Shown piece after piece: positions 7,466 to 15,458 of a DNA stretch of 29,953 bases. Source of the stretch: DATJFQ01 sp035495555 (GTDB lineage Bacteria > Acidobacteriota > Vicinamibacteria > Vicinamibacterales > 2-12-FULL-66-21); the NCBI GenBank assembly GCA_035495555.1, contig DATJFQ010000100.1:1-29953 (forward strand), written 5' to 3'. Numbering within the stretch: position 1 is the stretch's first letter; every line of letters begins with the position of its first letter. The position numbers were made by a program, and so were the translations under genes. The notes beneath the pieces are model-generated. The model did no database searches. It was not told the origin of the DNA and saw only the letters and a program-made list of their open reading frames with translations.

Positions 7466-8395
7466 CTACACACGCGTCCGGAAATACTCGAGCGTTTTCG
7501 AGAGCCCTTCTTCGAGGCCGACCGTCGGCTCCCAGCCGAGCAGTGTGCGCGCGCGCGTGATGTCGGGCTGCCGGACTTTGGGGTCGTCTTCGGGCAGCGG
7601 CCGGTACACGAGGCGGCTCTTCGATCCCGTCATACGGATGATCGTCCGCGCGATCTCCTCGATCGTCATCTCGTGCGGGTTCCCGATGTTCACCGGGTCG
7701 TTCTCGCTCGACGCGAGCAGCCGCAGGATGCCTTCCACGAGGTCGGTGACGTAGCAGAAGCTTCGGGTCTGCGATCCGGATCCGAAGATGGTGACGTCTT
7801 CGTTCCGCAGCGCCTGGCTCATGAAGGCCGGGACCGCCCGTCCGTCGTTCAGCCGCATGCGCGGCCCGTACGTGTTGAAAATGCGGACGATCTTCGTATC
7901 GACCCCGTGATACCGGTGATACGCCATCGTCATGGCTTCGGCAAAGCGCTTGGCTTCGTCGTACACGCCGCGCGGCCCCACCGGGTTGACGTTGCCCCAG
8001 TACGTCTCCTTCTGCGGATGCTCGAGCGGGTCGCCGTAGACCTCCGACGTTGACGCGATGACGAACCTCGCGTTCTTGGCTTTGGCGAGGCCGAGCGCCT
8101 TGTGCGTGCCGAGCGCGCCGACTTTCAGCGTCGGGATCGGCAGCTCGAGATAGTCGATCGGGCTCGCCGGACTGGCCCAGTGCAGGACGGCGTCGACCGG
8201 TCCTTCGATGTAGATGTAATTGGTGACGTCGTGCTTGATGAAGGTGAAATCGCGGTTGGCCAGGTGCGCGATGTTCTCGGTGCTGCCGGTCAGGAGATTG
8301 TCGACGCCGACCACCGTCCAGCCGCGATCGAGAAGCGTCTCTGTGAGATGGGATCCGATGAAACCGGCCGCGCCGGTGATAACTGCTCGAGGCAT
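7466..8395 (-). CDS. uxs: UDP-glucuronate decarboxylase (UDP-xylose synthase)
   Basis: NAD-dependent extended SDR enzyme of 309 residues that converts UDP-glucuronate to UDP-xylose. The Rossmann motif GAAGFIGS is at about 8-15 and the catalytic Y-x3-K at Tyr145/Lys149 (YDEAK). The segments STSEVYGDPLEHPQ, GNVNPVGPRGVYDEAKR, RIFNTYGPRM, GSQTRSFCYV and PLPEDDPKVRQPDI are characteristic of UDP-glucuronate decarboxylases rather than galE or dTDP-glucose dehydratases. ATG 8395 was chosen over the TTG one codon upstream. It is the last gene of the minus-strand polysaccharide operon. Its substrate is the product of the ugd gene at 15459, so the pathway UDP-glucose to UDP-glucuronate to UDP-xylose is complete in this window. 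Confidence 0.9.
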   Translation of the reverse strand: MPRAVITGAAGFIGSHLTETLLDRGWTVVGVDNLLTGSTENIAHLANRDFTFIKHDVTNYIYIEGPVDAVLHWASPASPIDYLELPIPTLKVGALGTHKALGLAKAKNARFVIASTSEVYGDPLEHPQKETYWGNVNPVGPRGVYDEAKRFAEAMTMAYHRYHGVDTKIVRIFNTYGPRMRLNDGRAVPAFMSQALRNEDVTIFGSGSQTRSFCYVTDLVEGILRLLASSENDPVNIGNPHEMTIEEIARTIIRMTGSKSRLVYRPLPEDDPKVRQPDITRARTLLGWEPTVGLEEGLSKTLEYFRTRV

Positions 8396-8396
8396 C

Positions 8397-8417
8397 AATT
8401 CACCAACTCACCAACTG
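8397..8417. repeat. Short CACCAACT tandem in the 22-bp gap
   Basis: The gap between the decarboxylase start and the sugar transferase stop is almost wholly ATTCACCAACTCACCAACTG, an 8-bp tandem with the same CAACT core as the heptamer arrays. It is short and could be chance. Confidence 0.5.
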
Positions 8418-9851
8418 TCACACCGCGTGCTTCTGCAGGCCGCGGACGACGGTCAGCCAGATGATCTTGAGATCGAGTCCGACGGACCAGTTTTCGATGT
8501 AGTACAGGTCGTATTCGATTCGCTTTTCGAGCGACGTGTTGCCGCGCCAGCCGTTTACCTGCGCCCAGCCGGTGATGCCCGCCTTCACCTTGTGCCGCAG
8601 CATGTACTGCGGGATGCGGTGTTTGAACTGTTCGACGAAGAAGGGGCGTTCCGGCCGCGGGCCGACGATCGACATGTCGCCGCGCAGCACGTTCCAGAAT
8701 TGCGGCAGCTCGTCGATGTCCCAGCGGCGCAGGAACCGGCCGACAGGTGTGCACCGCGGGTCGTCTTCCCGCGCCCAGATCGGCCCGGTTGCATCTTCGG
8801 CCCCCTGATACATCGACCGGAACTTGTAAACGTTGAACGCCTTGCCGTCGAGGCCCATGCGCTCCTGCTTGTAGAAGACCGCGCCCTTCGATGTCTTCCG
8901 GATCAGCAGGGAGATGATGCCGAACGGGATGGCCATGCACGCGAGCGCCACGCCGGAGATGATCACGTCGGTCGCGCGCTTCAGGACGCTGTTGAAGCCC
9001 CGCAGCGGGACGTCGTTGAGCGTGATGATCGGGACGCCGTCGAGATTTTCGAGCCTCGCGCGCAGCGCGATGAACTGCAGCAGGTCGGGGACGACGTGCA
9101 CGTCGACCCCTTCCTTGCTGGTGGCCTCGACGAGGCTGAGCATCTTCACGTGTTCTTCGAGCGGCAGCGCCACGTAGAGATGATCGATGTGTTCCTGGCG
9201 GATCACGTCTTCGGAATCGGCCAGCGTGCCGAGCAGCGGGATTCCCCGATACCCGATGTGATCGCCGGCCGCCCGGTCGTCCACGAAGCCCACGACTTTG
9301 AACCCCAGTTCACGGTGTTCGAGGACTTTGTCGGCCACGATGCGTCCGAGGTCGCCGGCGCCGGCGATCAGCACGCGCTTCAGTCCGATTCCCGCGCGCC
9401 AGCGGCGTTCGAGCGTCTCGCGGACGATCTCCCGCGACGCATAACAGAGCGCCACGTTCATCACGAGAAAGATCAGCCAGACGATCTGTGACACTTCGTA
9501 CTGGCCGACGTCTTGTGACTGCGCGACGTAATACGTCTGCACGTACAGGGTGCCGACGAGGCCGATGATGACGGCGAGGATGCTGCCGACGAACACGCCG
9601 AAGAAGTCGTCCACCCGCGAGCGGCCGCGGCGCAGCCGATACAGCCCCTGCACCTGGAAGGCGAGCGGCACCAGCGCGCCGATGAACGGCATCAGGTGGA
9701 TGTACTGAACGAGGGGCGGGACGCCCTTCGTGATCGGGAGAAGGCCAAGCTCGAACCGGAGCGCGTACGCAAGGAGAAATGCGATCGCTCCGGCACAGAA
9801 ATCCGCGGCGACGAACAGGGCGATGAGCAGGCGATTGTGCCGCTTGATCAT
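8418..9851 (-). CDS. Undecaprenyl-phosphate sugar phosphotransferase (WcaJ/WbaP type)
   Basis: A 477-residue membrane enzyme that moves a sugar-1-phosphate, often glucose or galactose, from a UDP-sugar onto undecaprenyl phosphate, the priming step of exopolysaccharide or O-chain synthesis. The N-terminus has four to five membrane helices (about 5-125). A Rossmann-like CoA-binding-type domain follows (VLIAGAGDLGRIVADKVLE, about 140-260). The catalytic bacterial sugar transferase domain fills the last 200 residues, with the hydrophobic re-entrant segment, FYKQERMGLDGKAF, KFRSM, DELPQFWNVLRGDMS, VGPRPERP and GITGWAQVNG. ATG 9851 overlaps the TGA of the upstream glycosyltransferase by 4 bp. Sugar specificity cannot be read from sequence. 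Confidence 0.93.
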   Translation of the reverse strand: MIKRHNRLLIALFVAADFCAGAIAFLLAYALRFELGLLPITKGVPPLVQYIHLMPFIGALVPLAFQVQGLYRLRRGRSRVDDFFGVFVGSILAVIIGLVGTLYVQTYYVAQSQDVGQYEVSQIVWLIFLVMNVALCYASREIVRETLERRWRAGIGLKRVLIAGAGDLGRIVADKVLEHRELGFKVVGFVDDRAAGDHIGYRGIPLLGTLADSEDVIRQEHIDHLYVALPLEEHVKMLSLVEATSKEGVDVHVVPDLLQFIALRARLENLDGVPIITLNDVPLRGFNSVLKRATDVIISGVALACMAIPFGIISLLIRKTSKGAVFYKQERMGLDGKAFNVYKFRSMYQGAEDATGPIWAREDDPRCTPVGRFLRRWDIDELPQFWNVLRGDMSIVGPRPERPFFVEQFKHRIPQYMLRHKVKAGITGWAQVNGWRGNTSLEKRIEYDLYYIENWSVGLDLKIIWLTVVRGLQKHAV

Positions 9852-10975
9852 TGCGGCACCTCGATGGCGGCCGAGCTGGTGCGACAGGCTTTCGTGGTTT
9901 CGATCGCCCGCTGCATCTCATGTGTGAAGCGGGGGATGGAGAAGCGTTCCGCGTTGCGGCGGATCGCGTTCGTGTCCCACCGTGCGGACGCCGCCCGCCG
10001 CAGGGCCTCGGCGAACGCCGACGGGGTCGACTCGTGGACGAGGATCCCGGTCTCTCCGTCAATCACGCTTTCGAGCGCTCCACCTTCTGCCTGGGCCACG
10101 ACCGGACGGCCGCACGCCTGAGCTTCAACAGGGACCATGCCGAAATCCTCGACGCCCGGCATCAGGACGGCCTGGCAGCGCTGATACAGGTCCCGAATTT
10201 CGGCGTCCGACAGCCAGCCGGTGAATTCGGTCTCCGGCCCCGCCAGCGACTGCAGGCGGGACTCCTCGGGGCCGCGGCCCACGATCTTCAGCGTCCCATT
10301 CACCGCGCGTACGGCCTCAATCGCGACCTCCAGCCGCTTGTACGGCACCAAAGCTGACACTACGAGAAAGAACGGGTCGGGGCGCCGTGCGGGGTCCGGC
10401 TGATAAAAGTCGGTGTCGACCGAGGGGTACACGACCGTGGCCCCGCGATTATAGTATCGGCGGATCCTCCCCGCAACATATTGAGAATTCGCGACAAAGG
10501 CGTCGACGCGGTCCGCCGTCGCGGCATCCCATCGCGCCATGCGGTTCATGAGCCGCCGCATCGCCGCCGACCGCAGCCGTCCAATCTGCGCGGGACCGAA
10601 GTAAGCGTCGAACTGGTCCCACGCGTACCGCATCGGCGAATGGCAATAGCAGAGGTGCGGCGTGGCCGCCGGGACGATCGCCGACTTGGCGACGCAGTGG
10701 CTGGTGCTGATCACGAAATCGTATCCGCTGAAGTCGAACGATTCGATCGCGCGAGGGAAGATCGGCAGGTATTGGCGGTAGTGGCGCGCGGCCCCCGGCA
10801 GGCGCTGAACGAACGAGGTCCGGATATCGTGCGACTCCAGCGCTGGGGAGACGGAACCCGGCACGTGCAGGAGCGTGTAGATGGGCGCCTCCGGATAGAG
10901 CGCGGCGATCGCCTGGAGGACCTTTTCGCCGCCCCGCATGCCCGTCAGCCAGTCGTGGACGAGCGCAACGCGCAT
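9848..10975 (-). CDS. Glycosyltransferase family 4 (WbaZ/mannosyltransferase-like)
   Basis: A retaining GT-B glycosyltransferase of 375 residues, cytoplasmic or membrane-attached. The start MRVALVHDWLTGMRGGEKV has the Gly-Gly loop for the acceptor and phosphate. The C-terminal nucleotide-sugar domain shows the E-x7-E element EDFGMVPVE, followed by ACGRPVVAQAEGGALESV. The CYCHSPMRYAWDQF stretch is typical of the WbaZ-like subgroup found in O-antigen and colanic acid clusters. ATG 10975 was chosen (a GTG one codon upstream is possible) because it forms a TGATG junction with the next gene upstream. Donor sugar unknown. Confidence 0.9.
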   Translation of the reverse strand: MRVALVHDWLTGMRGGEKVLQAIAALYPEAPIYTLLHVPGSVSPALESHDIRTSFVQRLPGAARHYRQYLPIFPRAIESFDFSGYDFVISTSHCVAKSAIVPAATPHLCYCHSPMRYAWDQFDAYFGPAQIGRLRSAAMRRLMNRMARWDAATADRVDAFVANSQYVAGRIRRYYNRGATVVYPSVDTDFYQPDPARRPDPFFLVVSALVPYKRLEVAIEAVRAVNGTLKIVGRGPEESRLQSLAGPETEFTGWLSDAEIRDLYQRCQAVLMPGVEDFGMVPVEAQACGRPVVAQAEGGALESVIDGETGILVHESTPSAFAEALRRAASARWDTNAIRRNAERFSIPRFTHEMQRAIETTKACRTSSAAIEVPQ

Positions 10976-12090
10976 CACGCGTTGAGGACCTCGTCATAAA
11001 TGTCCCTGACCCTGCGGATCGACCGCTCCCAGGAGAACGATCGCGCGCGGTCGAGTCCCCGGGTGCGCAACTCCGATCGCAGCGAGGCATCGGTCAGGAC
11101 ACGGCGCATCGCGCCGGCGATCGCCTCGGGATCGTAGGGATCGATCATCAGCGCCGCCTCGCCGACGACTTCCGGCAGCGACGATACGTTCGAGGTGATG
11201 ACGGGTGTCCCGCTCGCCATTGCCTCGAGCGGGGGCAGCCCGAACCCCTCGTACAACGACGGGAAGACGAACACGTCGGCGAGCCGGTAGAGGGCCGCGA
11301 GCGTGCGATCCGAGACGAATCCGAAGAACCGCACGTGCTTGTGGAGCTTGTAGCGATGAACGGTCCGCCGCAGCGCGGCATATTTGGAGATCTCGTCGCC
11401 GATGATCAGCAGTTGTACGTGCTTGAGGAAGGGCGCCTGCCGCAGCATGTTGAACGCTTCGATCAATCGCTCCAGGTTCTTGTGCGGCTTGATGGTGCCT
11501 GTGTACAGGACGAACGGCGCGTTCAACTGATACCGCTCACGCACGCGGTCCATTTCGTCCGCCGGAGGCTCGCGCCAGAACCGTTCGTCGATGGCGTTGT
11601 AAATCACCTCGACCCGAGATTCCGGAATGTTGAAGTAGCTGAGGATGTCGCGCTTCGAGGCTTCCGATACCGTGATGACCCGTGCCGCACGGTGAGCGGC
11701 CGCCCACATCGACGCCTTCGCGTACGCGTACGCGAGCCGGTTGGGCAGATACTGCGGGAACCGCAGGTGGATGCAGTCGTGGATCGTCACGATCGAGCGG
11801 CACGGCGTCAGCGGCGGCAGCACGTAGTGGGGCGCATGGAACAGATCCGCATGCTCGCGGCGCAGATCGAGCGGTACGGCGAACTGCTCGCCGATCGAGT
11901 ACGCGCCGGCGCTCTCCGTGACCGCGTGAAAATTGGGGCCGAGGTCGCGGACGACCTCACAATCCTGTTCGCGGCAGAGCACGGAGTACCGCGTCGTGGA
12001 GTCGATGCGCGCGAGCTCACGGATCAGGTTGCGCACGTACGTCCCGATGCCGTAGTCGCGCAGTTTCCGCGCGTCGATCGCGATGCGCAT
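10975..12090 (-). CDS. Glycosyltransferase family 4
   Basis: A 371-residue GT-B enzyme. The N-terminal MRIAIDARKLRDYGIGTYVRNL is the usual start of this subgroup (mannosyl- and rhamnosyl-transferases that act on lipid-linked intermediates). The donor site has LYTGTIKPHKNLERLI, then FPSLYEGFGLPPLEAMASGTP with the two conserved Glu residues. ATG 12090 was chosen because GGAAG lies just before it and MRIAID matches the family; ATG 12099 (three codons longer) is also possible. A long N-terminal extension readable further upstream overlaps the GT2 gene and is rejected. It is coupled to the downstream GT4 by TGATG. Confidence 0.9.
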   Translation of the reverse strand: MRIAIDARKLRDYGIGTYVRNLIRELARIDSTTRYSVLCREQDCEVVRDLGPNFHAVTESAGAYSIGEQFAVPLDLRREHADLFHAPHYVLPPLTPCRSIVTIHDCIHLRFPQYLPNRLAYAYAKASMWAAAHRAARVITVSEASKRDILSYFNIPESRVEVIYNAIDERFWREPPADEMDRVRERYQLNAPFVLYTGTIKPHKNLERLIEAFNMLRQAPFLKHVQLLIIGDEISKYAALRRTVHRYKLHKHVRFFGFVSDRTLAALYRLADVFVFPSLYEGFGLPPLEAMASGTPVITSNVSSLPEVVGEAALMIDPYDPEAIAGAMRRVLTDASLRSELRTRGLDRARSFSWERSIRRVRDIYDEVLNA

Positions 12091-12100
12091 CGCTTCCATC

Positions 12101-12952
12101 TTATCGTTGGCTGTTCGCCGTCGGCCGTTCGCCGGAGAGCCCTCCGAGCGTTCCGCGGTAGCGCAGCACGAGATACGCCCGCAAGACGGGCGCCCAGAAC
12201 GGGTGGTGCTTCTCGTAAAACGCGAGATGGCTCCGGATGTACGCCTGATTGGCCGCGCCGGGGTTTGCCGCCCGCGAACGTCCGCGCAGGTGCGTGATCT
12301 GGGCGGCGGGTGTGAAGAGAACCGTTCCACCCCGAGCCCGGATGGACGCGCAGAAGTCCACGTCCTCCGTGTACAGGAAGAAACGCTCATCGAGCAGACC
12401 GGCGGCCTCCGCCTCGTGTCGCCGGACGAGCAGGCAGGCCCCCGTGACCCAGTCGACGACGTGCTCACGCTGTGTCTCGCGTTCGACCCGCGCGGCCGCT
12501 GCTGCATCGCCCGCTTCATATCGCCGCATCAGTCGCTTCTGGTTCAGCTCCGTGATGGGGGTCATCATGCGACCGAACGAAATTTCGGGACGCCCGTGGC
12601 CGTCGACGATGCGCGGGCCGGCGACCGCGGCGCCGGTTTTCTCCAGCCGGTCGATGAGTCGATCGATCGCACCCGGATGCACGAGCGTGTCGCTGTTCAG
12701 CAGCAGCAACAGGTCACCGGTGCTCGCGCGGATCCCGGCGTTGTTGGCGGCGGAAAACCCGGCGTTGCGTCCCATCTCGACGACGCGCACGCCCGCCGCC
12801 CGCGCTGCCTCCGCGCTTCCGTCCGTCGACTGATTGTCGACGACGACGATCTCGTGCTCGAGCGCCGGAGGATGCTGTCTCAGCGACGCGAGACACGCTT
12901 CGAGGTCGCGTCGCGCGTTGTAGCTGACGATGACAATGGCGAGGCGGCTCAC
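12101..12952 (-). CDS. Glycosyltransferase family 2 (rhamnosyltransferase-like)
   Basis: An inverting GT-A enzyme of 283 residues. It starts MSRLAIVIVSYNARRDLEAC, with VVVDNQSTDGS (nucleotide site), NAGFSAANNAGI and the metal-binding LLLNSDT. The FFLYTEDVDFCASIRARG stretch holds the catalytic-base region (TEDVD) seen in WbbL-type rhamnosyltransferases. GTG 12952 was chosen: it overlaps the upstream stop by 4 bp (GTGA) and has AAGG 7-8 bases before it. An upstream in-frame extension of 58 codons overlaps the neighbouring gene and is Arg/Ala-rich shadow sequence. Donor sugar unknown; rhamnose is only suggested by the family. Confidence 0.88.
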   Translation of the reverse strand: MSRLAIVIVSYNARRDLEACLASLRQHPPALEHEIVVVDNQSTDGSAEAARAAGVRVVEMGRNAGFSAANNAGIRASTGDLLLLLNSDTLVHPGAIDRLIDRLEKTGAAVAGPRIVDGHGRPEISFGRMMTPITELNQKRLMRRYEAGDAAAAARVERETQREHVVDWVTGACLLVRRHEAEAAGLLDERFFLYTEDVDFCASIRARGGTVLFTPAAQITHLRGRSRAANPGAANQAYIRSHLAFYEKHHPFWAPVLRAYLVLRYRGTLGGLSGERPTANSQR

Positions 12953-14037
12953 CCGGCGACCTTTTCGATGGCCGCAAGGGTCGCGGCCGCGGCCGATTCC
13001 CACGAATACCGCGAAACGATGCCGCGCGCGGCAACGACCTGCCGGGCCGCCTCGTCGGGCCGCGTCAGCAGCAGCTTCAACGCTCGCGCCGCCTGCCGCA
13101 CATCGTCGGCGGGATCGACGTAGCACGCCGCCGCTCCGTAGATTTCGCGTGCGACCGGCGTATCCAGAACGACGGCCGGTACCCCCGCGGCGAGAGCTTC
13201 CAGCGGCGTCAACCCGAAGCCTTCGTATTCGGAGAGGAACACGAACGCGCTCGCGCGCGAGTAGAGCGACGTCAGCTCCGATTCCGACACATAGGAGCGG
13301 ATCTCGACGCGATCGGCCACGCCGGCCTGGCGTGCCGGTTCTGCGAGGTCGAGATGCGGATACGTGCGATCGGCGCCCGCGATCACGAAACGCGCCTCCG
13401 GCAACTCGGCGGTTGCGGCCGCGAAGGCCGCAATCGCTGAAGGCAGCCGCCGCCGGTTGAAAATCGACCCGACGTAGAGCACGAGCGGTTCGCGCGATCC
13501 CTGTCCGTGTGGCCGCTCCGTCACCCCGTGATGGACGATGAGCACGCGGTCGGCCGGAACGCCCAGACGTTCGACGATTTCACGTTTGGAGAATTCGGAA
13601 AAGGTGAAGACGACGCGTGCGCGCCGGGCCGCCTGGCGCGTGATCAGCCGCCTCCGCGCCCCTTCCGTGGGACGAAACCACTCGGGATGCGCGGCGAACG
13701 AGACATCGTGCACCGACAACGCCAGCGGGATCCCGAGCGCCAGCGGGGCGGTGTACGCCGCGGCGAAGAAGACGTCGGGCGGATCGCTTCGAACGGCGCG
13801 GCGCAGGTGCGTCTGTTCCCACCAGGTTCCCCGACCGCTGCCGCAGACCACTTCGCGCAGCCGCGCAGAAGCGGGGAAGGCTCCGGCGAGCGGCAGGGGT
13901 TCGGGCGTGTAAAGGATCAGTTCACGGCGGTTCGCGTCCGGCCTGGCCGCCCATCGCGTGACGAGCTCACCGAGGTATCGGCCGGTGCCGGTCGTGTCCC
14001 CCACGAGTTCGCGTGCGTCGATGCCGATGCGGATCAC
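12949..14037 (-). CDS. Glycosyltransferase family 4
   Basis: A 362-residue GT-B enzyme that begins IRIGIDARELVGDTTGTGRYL. It has LALSVHDVSFAAHPEWF and FTFSEFSKREIVERLGV in the N-domain, and LYVGSIFNRRRLPSAI plus FLSEYEGFGLTPLEALAAG (E-x7-E) in the donor domain. The GTG at 14037 places the start at the family's usual point. An ATG at 14079 would add 14 residues encoded by the heptamer array (MGVGIWELFPVF) and is unlikely. No clear Shine-Dalgarno is seen. It is the first gene of the tightly overlapping part of the operon (GTGA junction to the GT2 gene). Confidence 0.88.
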   Translation of the reverse strand: MIRIGIDARELVGDTTGTGRYLGELVTRWAARPDANRRELILYTPEPLPLAGAFPASARLREVVCGSGRGTWWEQTHLRRAVRSDPPDVFFAAAYTAPLALGIPLALSVHDVSFAAHPEWFRPTEGARRRLITRQAARRARVVFTFSEFSKREIVERLGVPADRVLIVHHGVTERPHGQGSREPLVLYVGSIFNRRRLPSAIAAFAAATAELPEARFVIAGADRTYPHLDLAEPARQAGVADRVEIRSYVSESELTSLYSRASAFVFLSEYEGFGLTPLEALAAGVPAVVLDTPVAREIYGAAACYVDPADDVRQAARALKLLLTRPDEAARQVVAARGIVSRYSWESAAAATLAAIEKVAG

Positions 14038-14057
14038 TGGAGAAAAAACCGGGAATA

Positions 14058-14154
14058 ATTCCCAAATCCCGACTCCCAACTCCCAATTTGATCAGGATGA
14101 CGGGAGTACTTTTGATTGGCAATTGGGCGTTGGAAATCGGGAGTTGTCACTTGG
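14058..14154. repeat. Inverted pair of heptamer arrays
   Basis: The left side runs as 7-mers ATTCCCA, AATCCCG, ACTCCCA, ACTCCCA from 14058. The right side runs TTGGCAA, TTGGGCG, TTGGAAA, TCGGGAG, TTGTCAC from 14116. They are imperfectly complementary around a 30-bp centre. The array fills the 109-bp gap between two minus-strand glycosyltransferase genes, and its right end includes the stop codon of the upstream one (14147-14149). Confidence 0.8.
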
Positions 14155-15280
14155 CTGCCTGAGTGTACGACGCGAGCAGCGTTGCAGCGCTCTCGCGCCA
14201 CGAGTACTGACGGGCGCGCGTGAGACCTCGGTTTACAGCGCCGCTGTAGAAGGCGCTGTCGCTCAGATACCGCTCCATCGCTGCCGCGAGGGCATCGGGG
14301 TCTTCGGCGGCAACGATTTGTCCCGCATCACCCGCGACTTCGGGCAGCGCGCCTCGATCCGAGACGACGACCGGAACGCCGATCGTCATGGCTTCCAGCA
14401 CCGGGAGCCCGAAGCCCTCGAGCAGCGACGGAAGAACCAGCATCGAGGCGCTGCGGTAGAGCTCCTGACGGCGATCGCCGGCCACGTATCCGAGATGCCG
14501 CACATAGCCGGCCAGCGGGGGCGCGGCAATGCGAGACAGCCAGCCCGCGGCGGCCGGCGGAGCGTGTCCCGCGAGCAGCAGTTCCGGGGCATCGGGCGTC
14601 GCCGCCCGCAGTCTGGCGTAGGCGTCCAGCAAAACGCCGACGTTCTTGCGCGCCTCCAGCGTCCCCATGAAGAGGATCGGGCCACGCACCGGAGCCTCGT
14701 GGCGCGGCGTCCAGGCAGGAGCCCCCGGCGGACAGAGGACGATCCGCAAAGGGTCGACGCCAAGGCGCCGGACGATCTCTGACGCTGTGTATCCTGATAC
14801 GGTCACGACCCGATCGGCGCGCCGCGCGTGCGCCGGGGCCAAGGCTGCATAATCCCGCCGGATTTCGGCGCGGGTGCGCTCCGGGTGATCGAGGAAATCG
14901 AGGTCGTGGATCGTGACGAAGCGTGCCGCGGCCCGTGCCGGGATCAGGAGCGGGTGCAGCGCCTGGACGATATCGTGGTGACCCGCGAGCCAGTCGACCG
15001 GCGGAAAGCCGAACCGGTGCCACGCGTAATTGAGCAAACGCACCGGCACTCGCGCATCGACGACGGACGCGCCGGGCACCGCATGCGGGGATAGCCGATC
15101 TTTCCACGAACTCGAAAAGAGGGTCAGCTCGTCTCCGGGGACGAGCAGCGGCACGAGCGCCGAGGCGAGCTGATGCACGTACTCCCCCACGCCGGTGCGC
15201 TCGCGAAGCGCAGCGCGATAGTCGATGAGGATGCGCAAAGCGGGGGCATCGTAGCACAAGATGTTGGGGCGGTAAGTCAT
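14147..15280 (-). CDS. Glycosyltransferase family 4
   Basis: A GT-B enzyme of up to 377 residues. The core begins LRILIDYRAALRERTGVGEYV, with VTIHDLDFLDHPERTR and VTVSGYTASEIVRRLGV in the N-domain. The donor domain has LFMGTLEARKNVGVLL, LAGYVRHLGYVAGDRR and LPSLLEGFGLPVLEAMTIG with the E-x7-E pair. ATG 15280 is the only ATG upstream of the core; a TTG at 15238 would give the usual family start and remove 14 residues, so the start is uncertain. It is the promoter-proximal gene of the minus-strand polysaccharide operon and is divergent from ugd. Confidence 0.85.
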   Translation of the reverse strand: MTYRPNILCYDAPALRILIDYRAALRERTGVGEYVHQLASALVPLLVPGDELTLFSSSWKDRLSPHAVPGASVVDARVPVRLLNYAWHRFGFPPVDWLAGHHDIVQALHPLLIPARAAARFVTIHDLDFLDHPERTRAEIRRDYAALAPAHARRADRVVTVSGYTASEIVRRLGVDPLRIVLCPPGAPAWTPRHEAPVRGPILFMGTLEARKNVGVLLDAYARLRAATPDAPELLLAGHAPPAAAGWLSRIAAPPLAGYVRHLGYVAGDRRQELYRSASMLVLPSLLEGFGLPVLEAMTIGVPVVVSDRGALPEVAGDAGQIVAAEDPDALAAAMERYLSDSAFYSGAVNRGLTRARQYSWRESAATLLASYTQAAK

Positions 15281-15294
15281 TGCAGCCCAATAAA

Positions 15295-15324
15295 TTGACA
15301 CGTATTTCGGCCCCGTGGTAGTTT
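15295..15324 (+). promoter_or_regulatory. Candidate sigma-70 promoter for ugd
   Basis: A perfect -35 TTGACA (15295-15300) is followed after 18 bp by TAGTTT (15319-15324), a weak -10 (3 of 6). Transcription would start near 15331 and leave a leader of about 128 nt before the ugd ATG. The position between the divergent glycosyltransferase and ugd genes is right for a promoter. The -10 is poor, so the call is tentative. Confidence 0.4.
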
Positions 15325-15376
15325 GAGGGGTTTGCTCGTCCTTTCACGACCGAGCGAACGAGTACCACGAGTGAGC

Positions 15377-15448
15377 CACGCGCACCGAGCGCGACGGCGA
15401 AGCGGCGCGCGAGAGCGCGTGCAGGGGGACCGGCGGGGCGAAGCCCGC
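15377..15448 (+). other. Structured 5' leader of ugd
   Basis: CACGCGC (15377-15383) pairs with GCGCGTG (15415-15421), enclosing a second stem GCGCG/CGCGC (15389-15393 with 15406-15410). A third stem, GCGGG/CCCGC (15433-15437 with 15444-15448), ends next to the GGGA (15449-15452 region) that is the only Shine-Dalgarno candidate for the ATG at 15459. A folded leader that limits ribosome access is plausible. GC-rich sequence forms stems easily, so it may be chance. Confidence 0.35.
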
Positions 15449-15458
15449 GGGATTACAA

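Noticed and set aside
10975..12519. Long N-terminal extension of the GT4 gene up to 12519
   Set aside because: The extra 140 residues overlap the GT2 gene in another frame and are low-complexity Arg/Ser; the conserved start MRIAIDARKL is at 12090.
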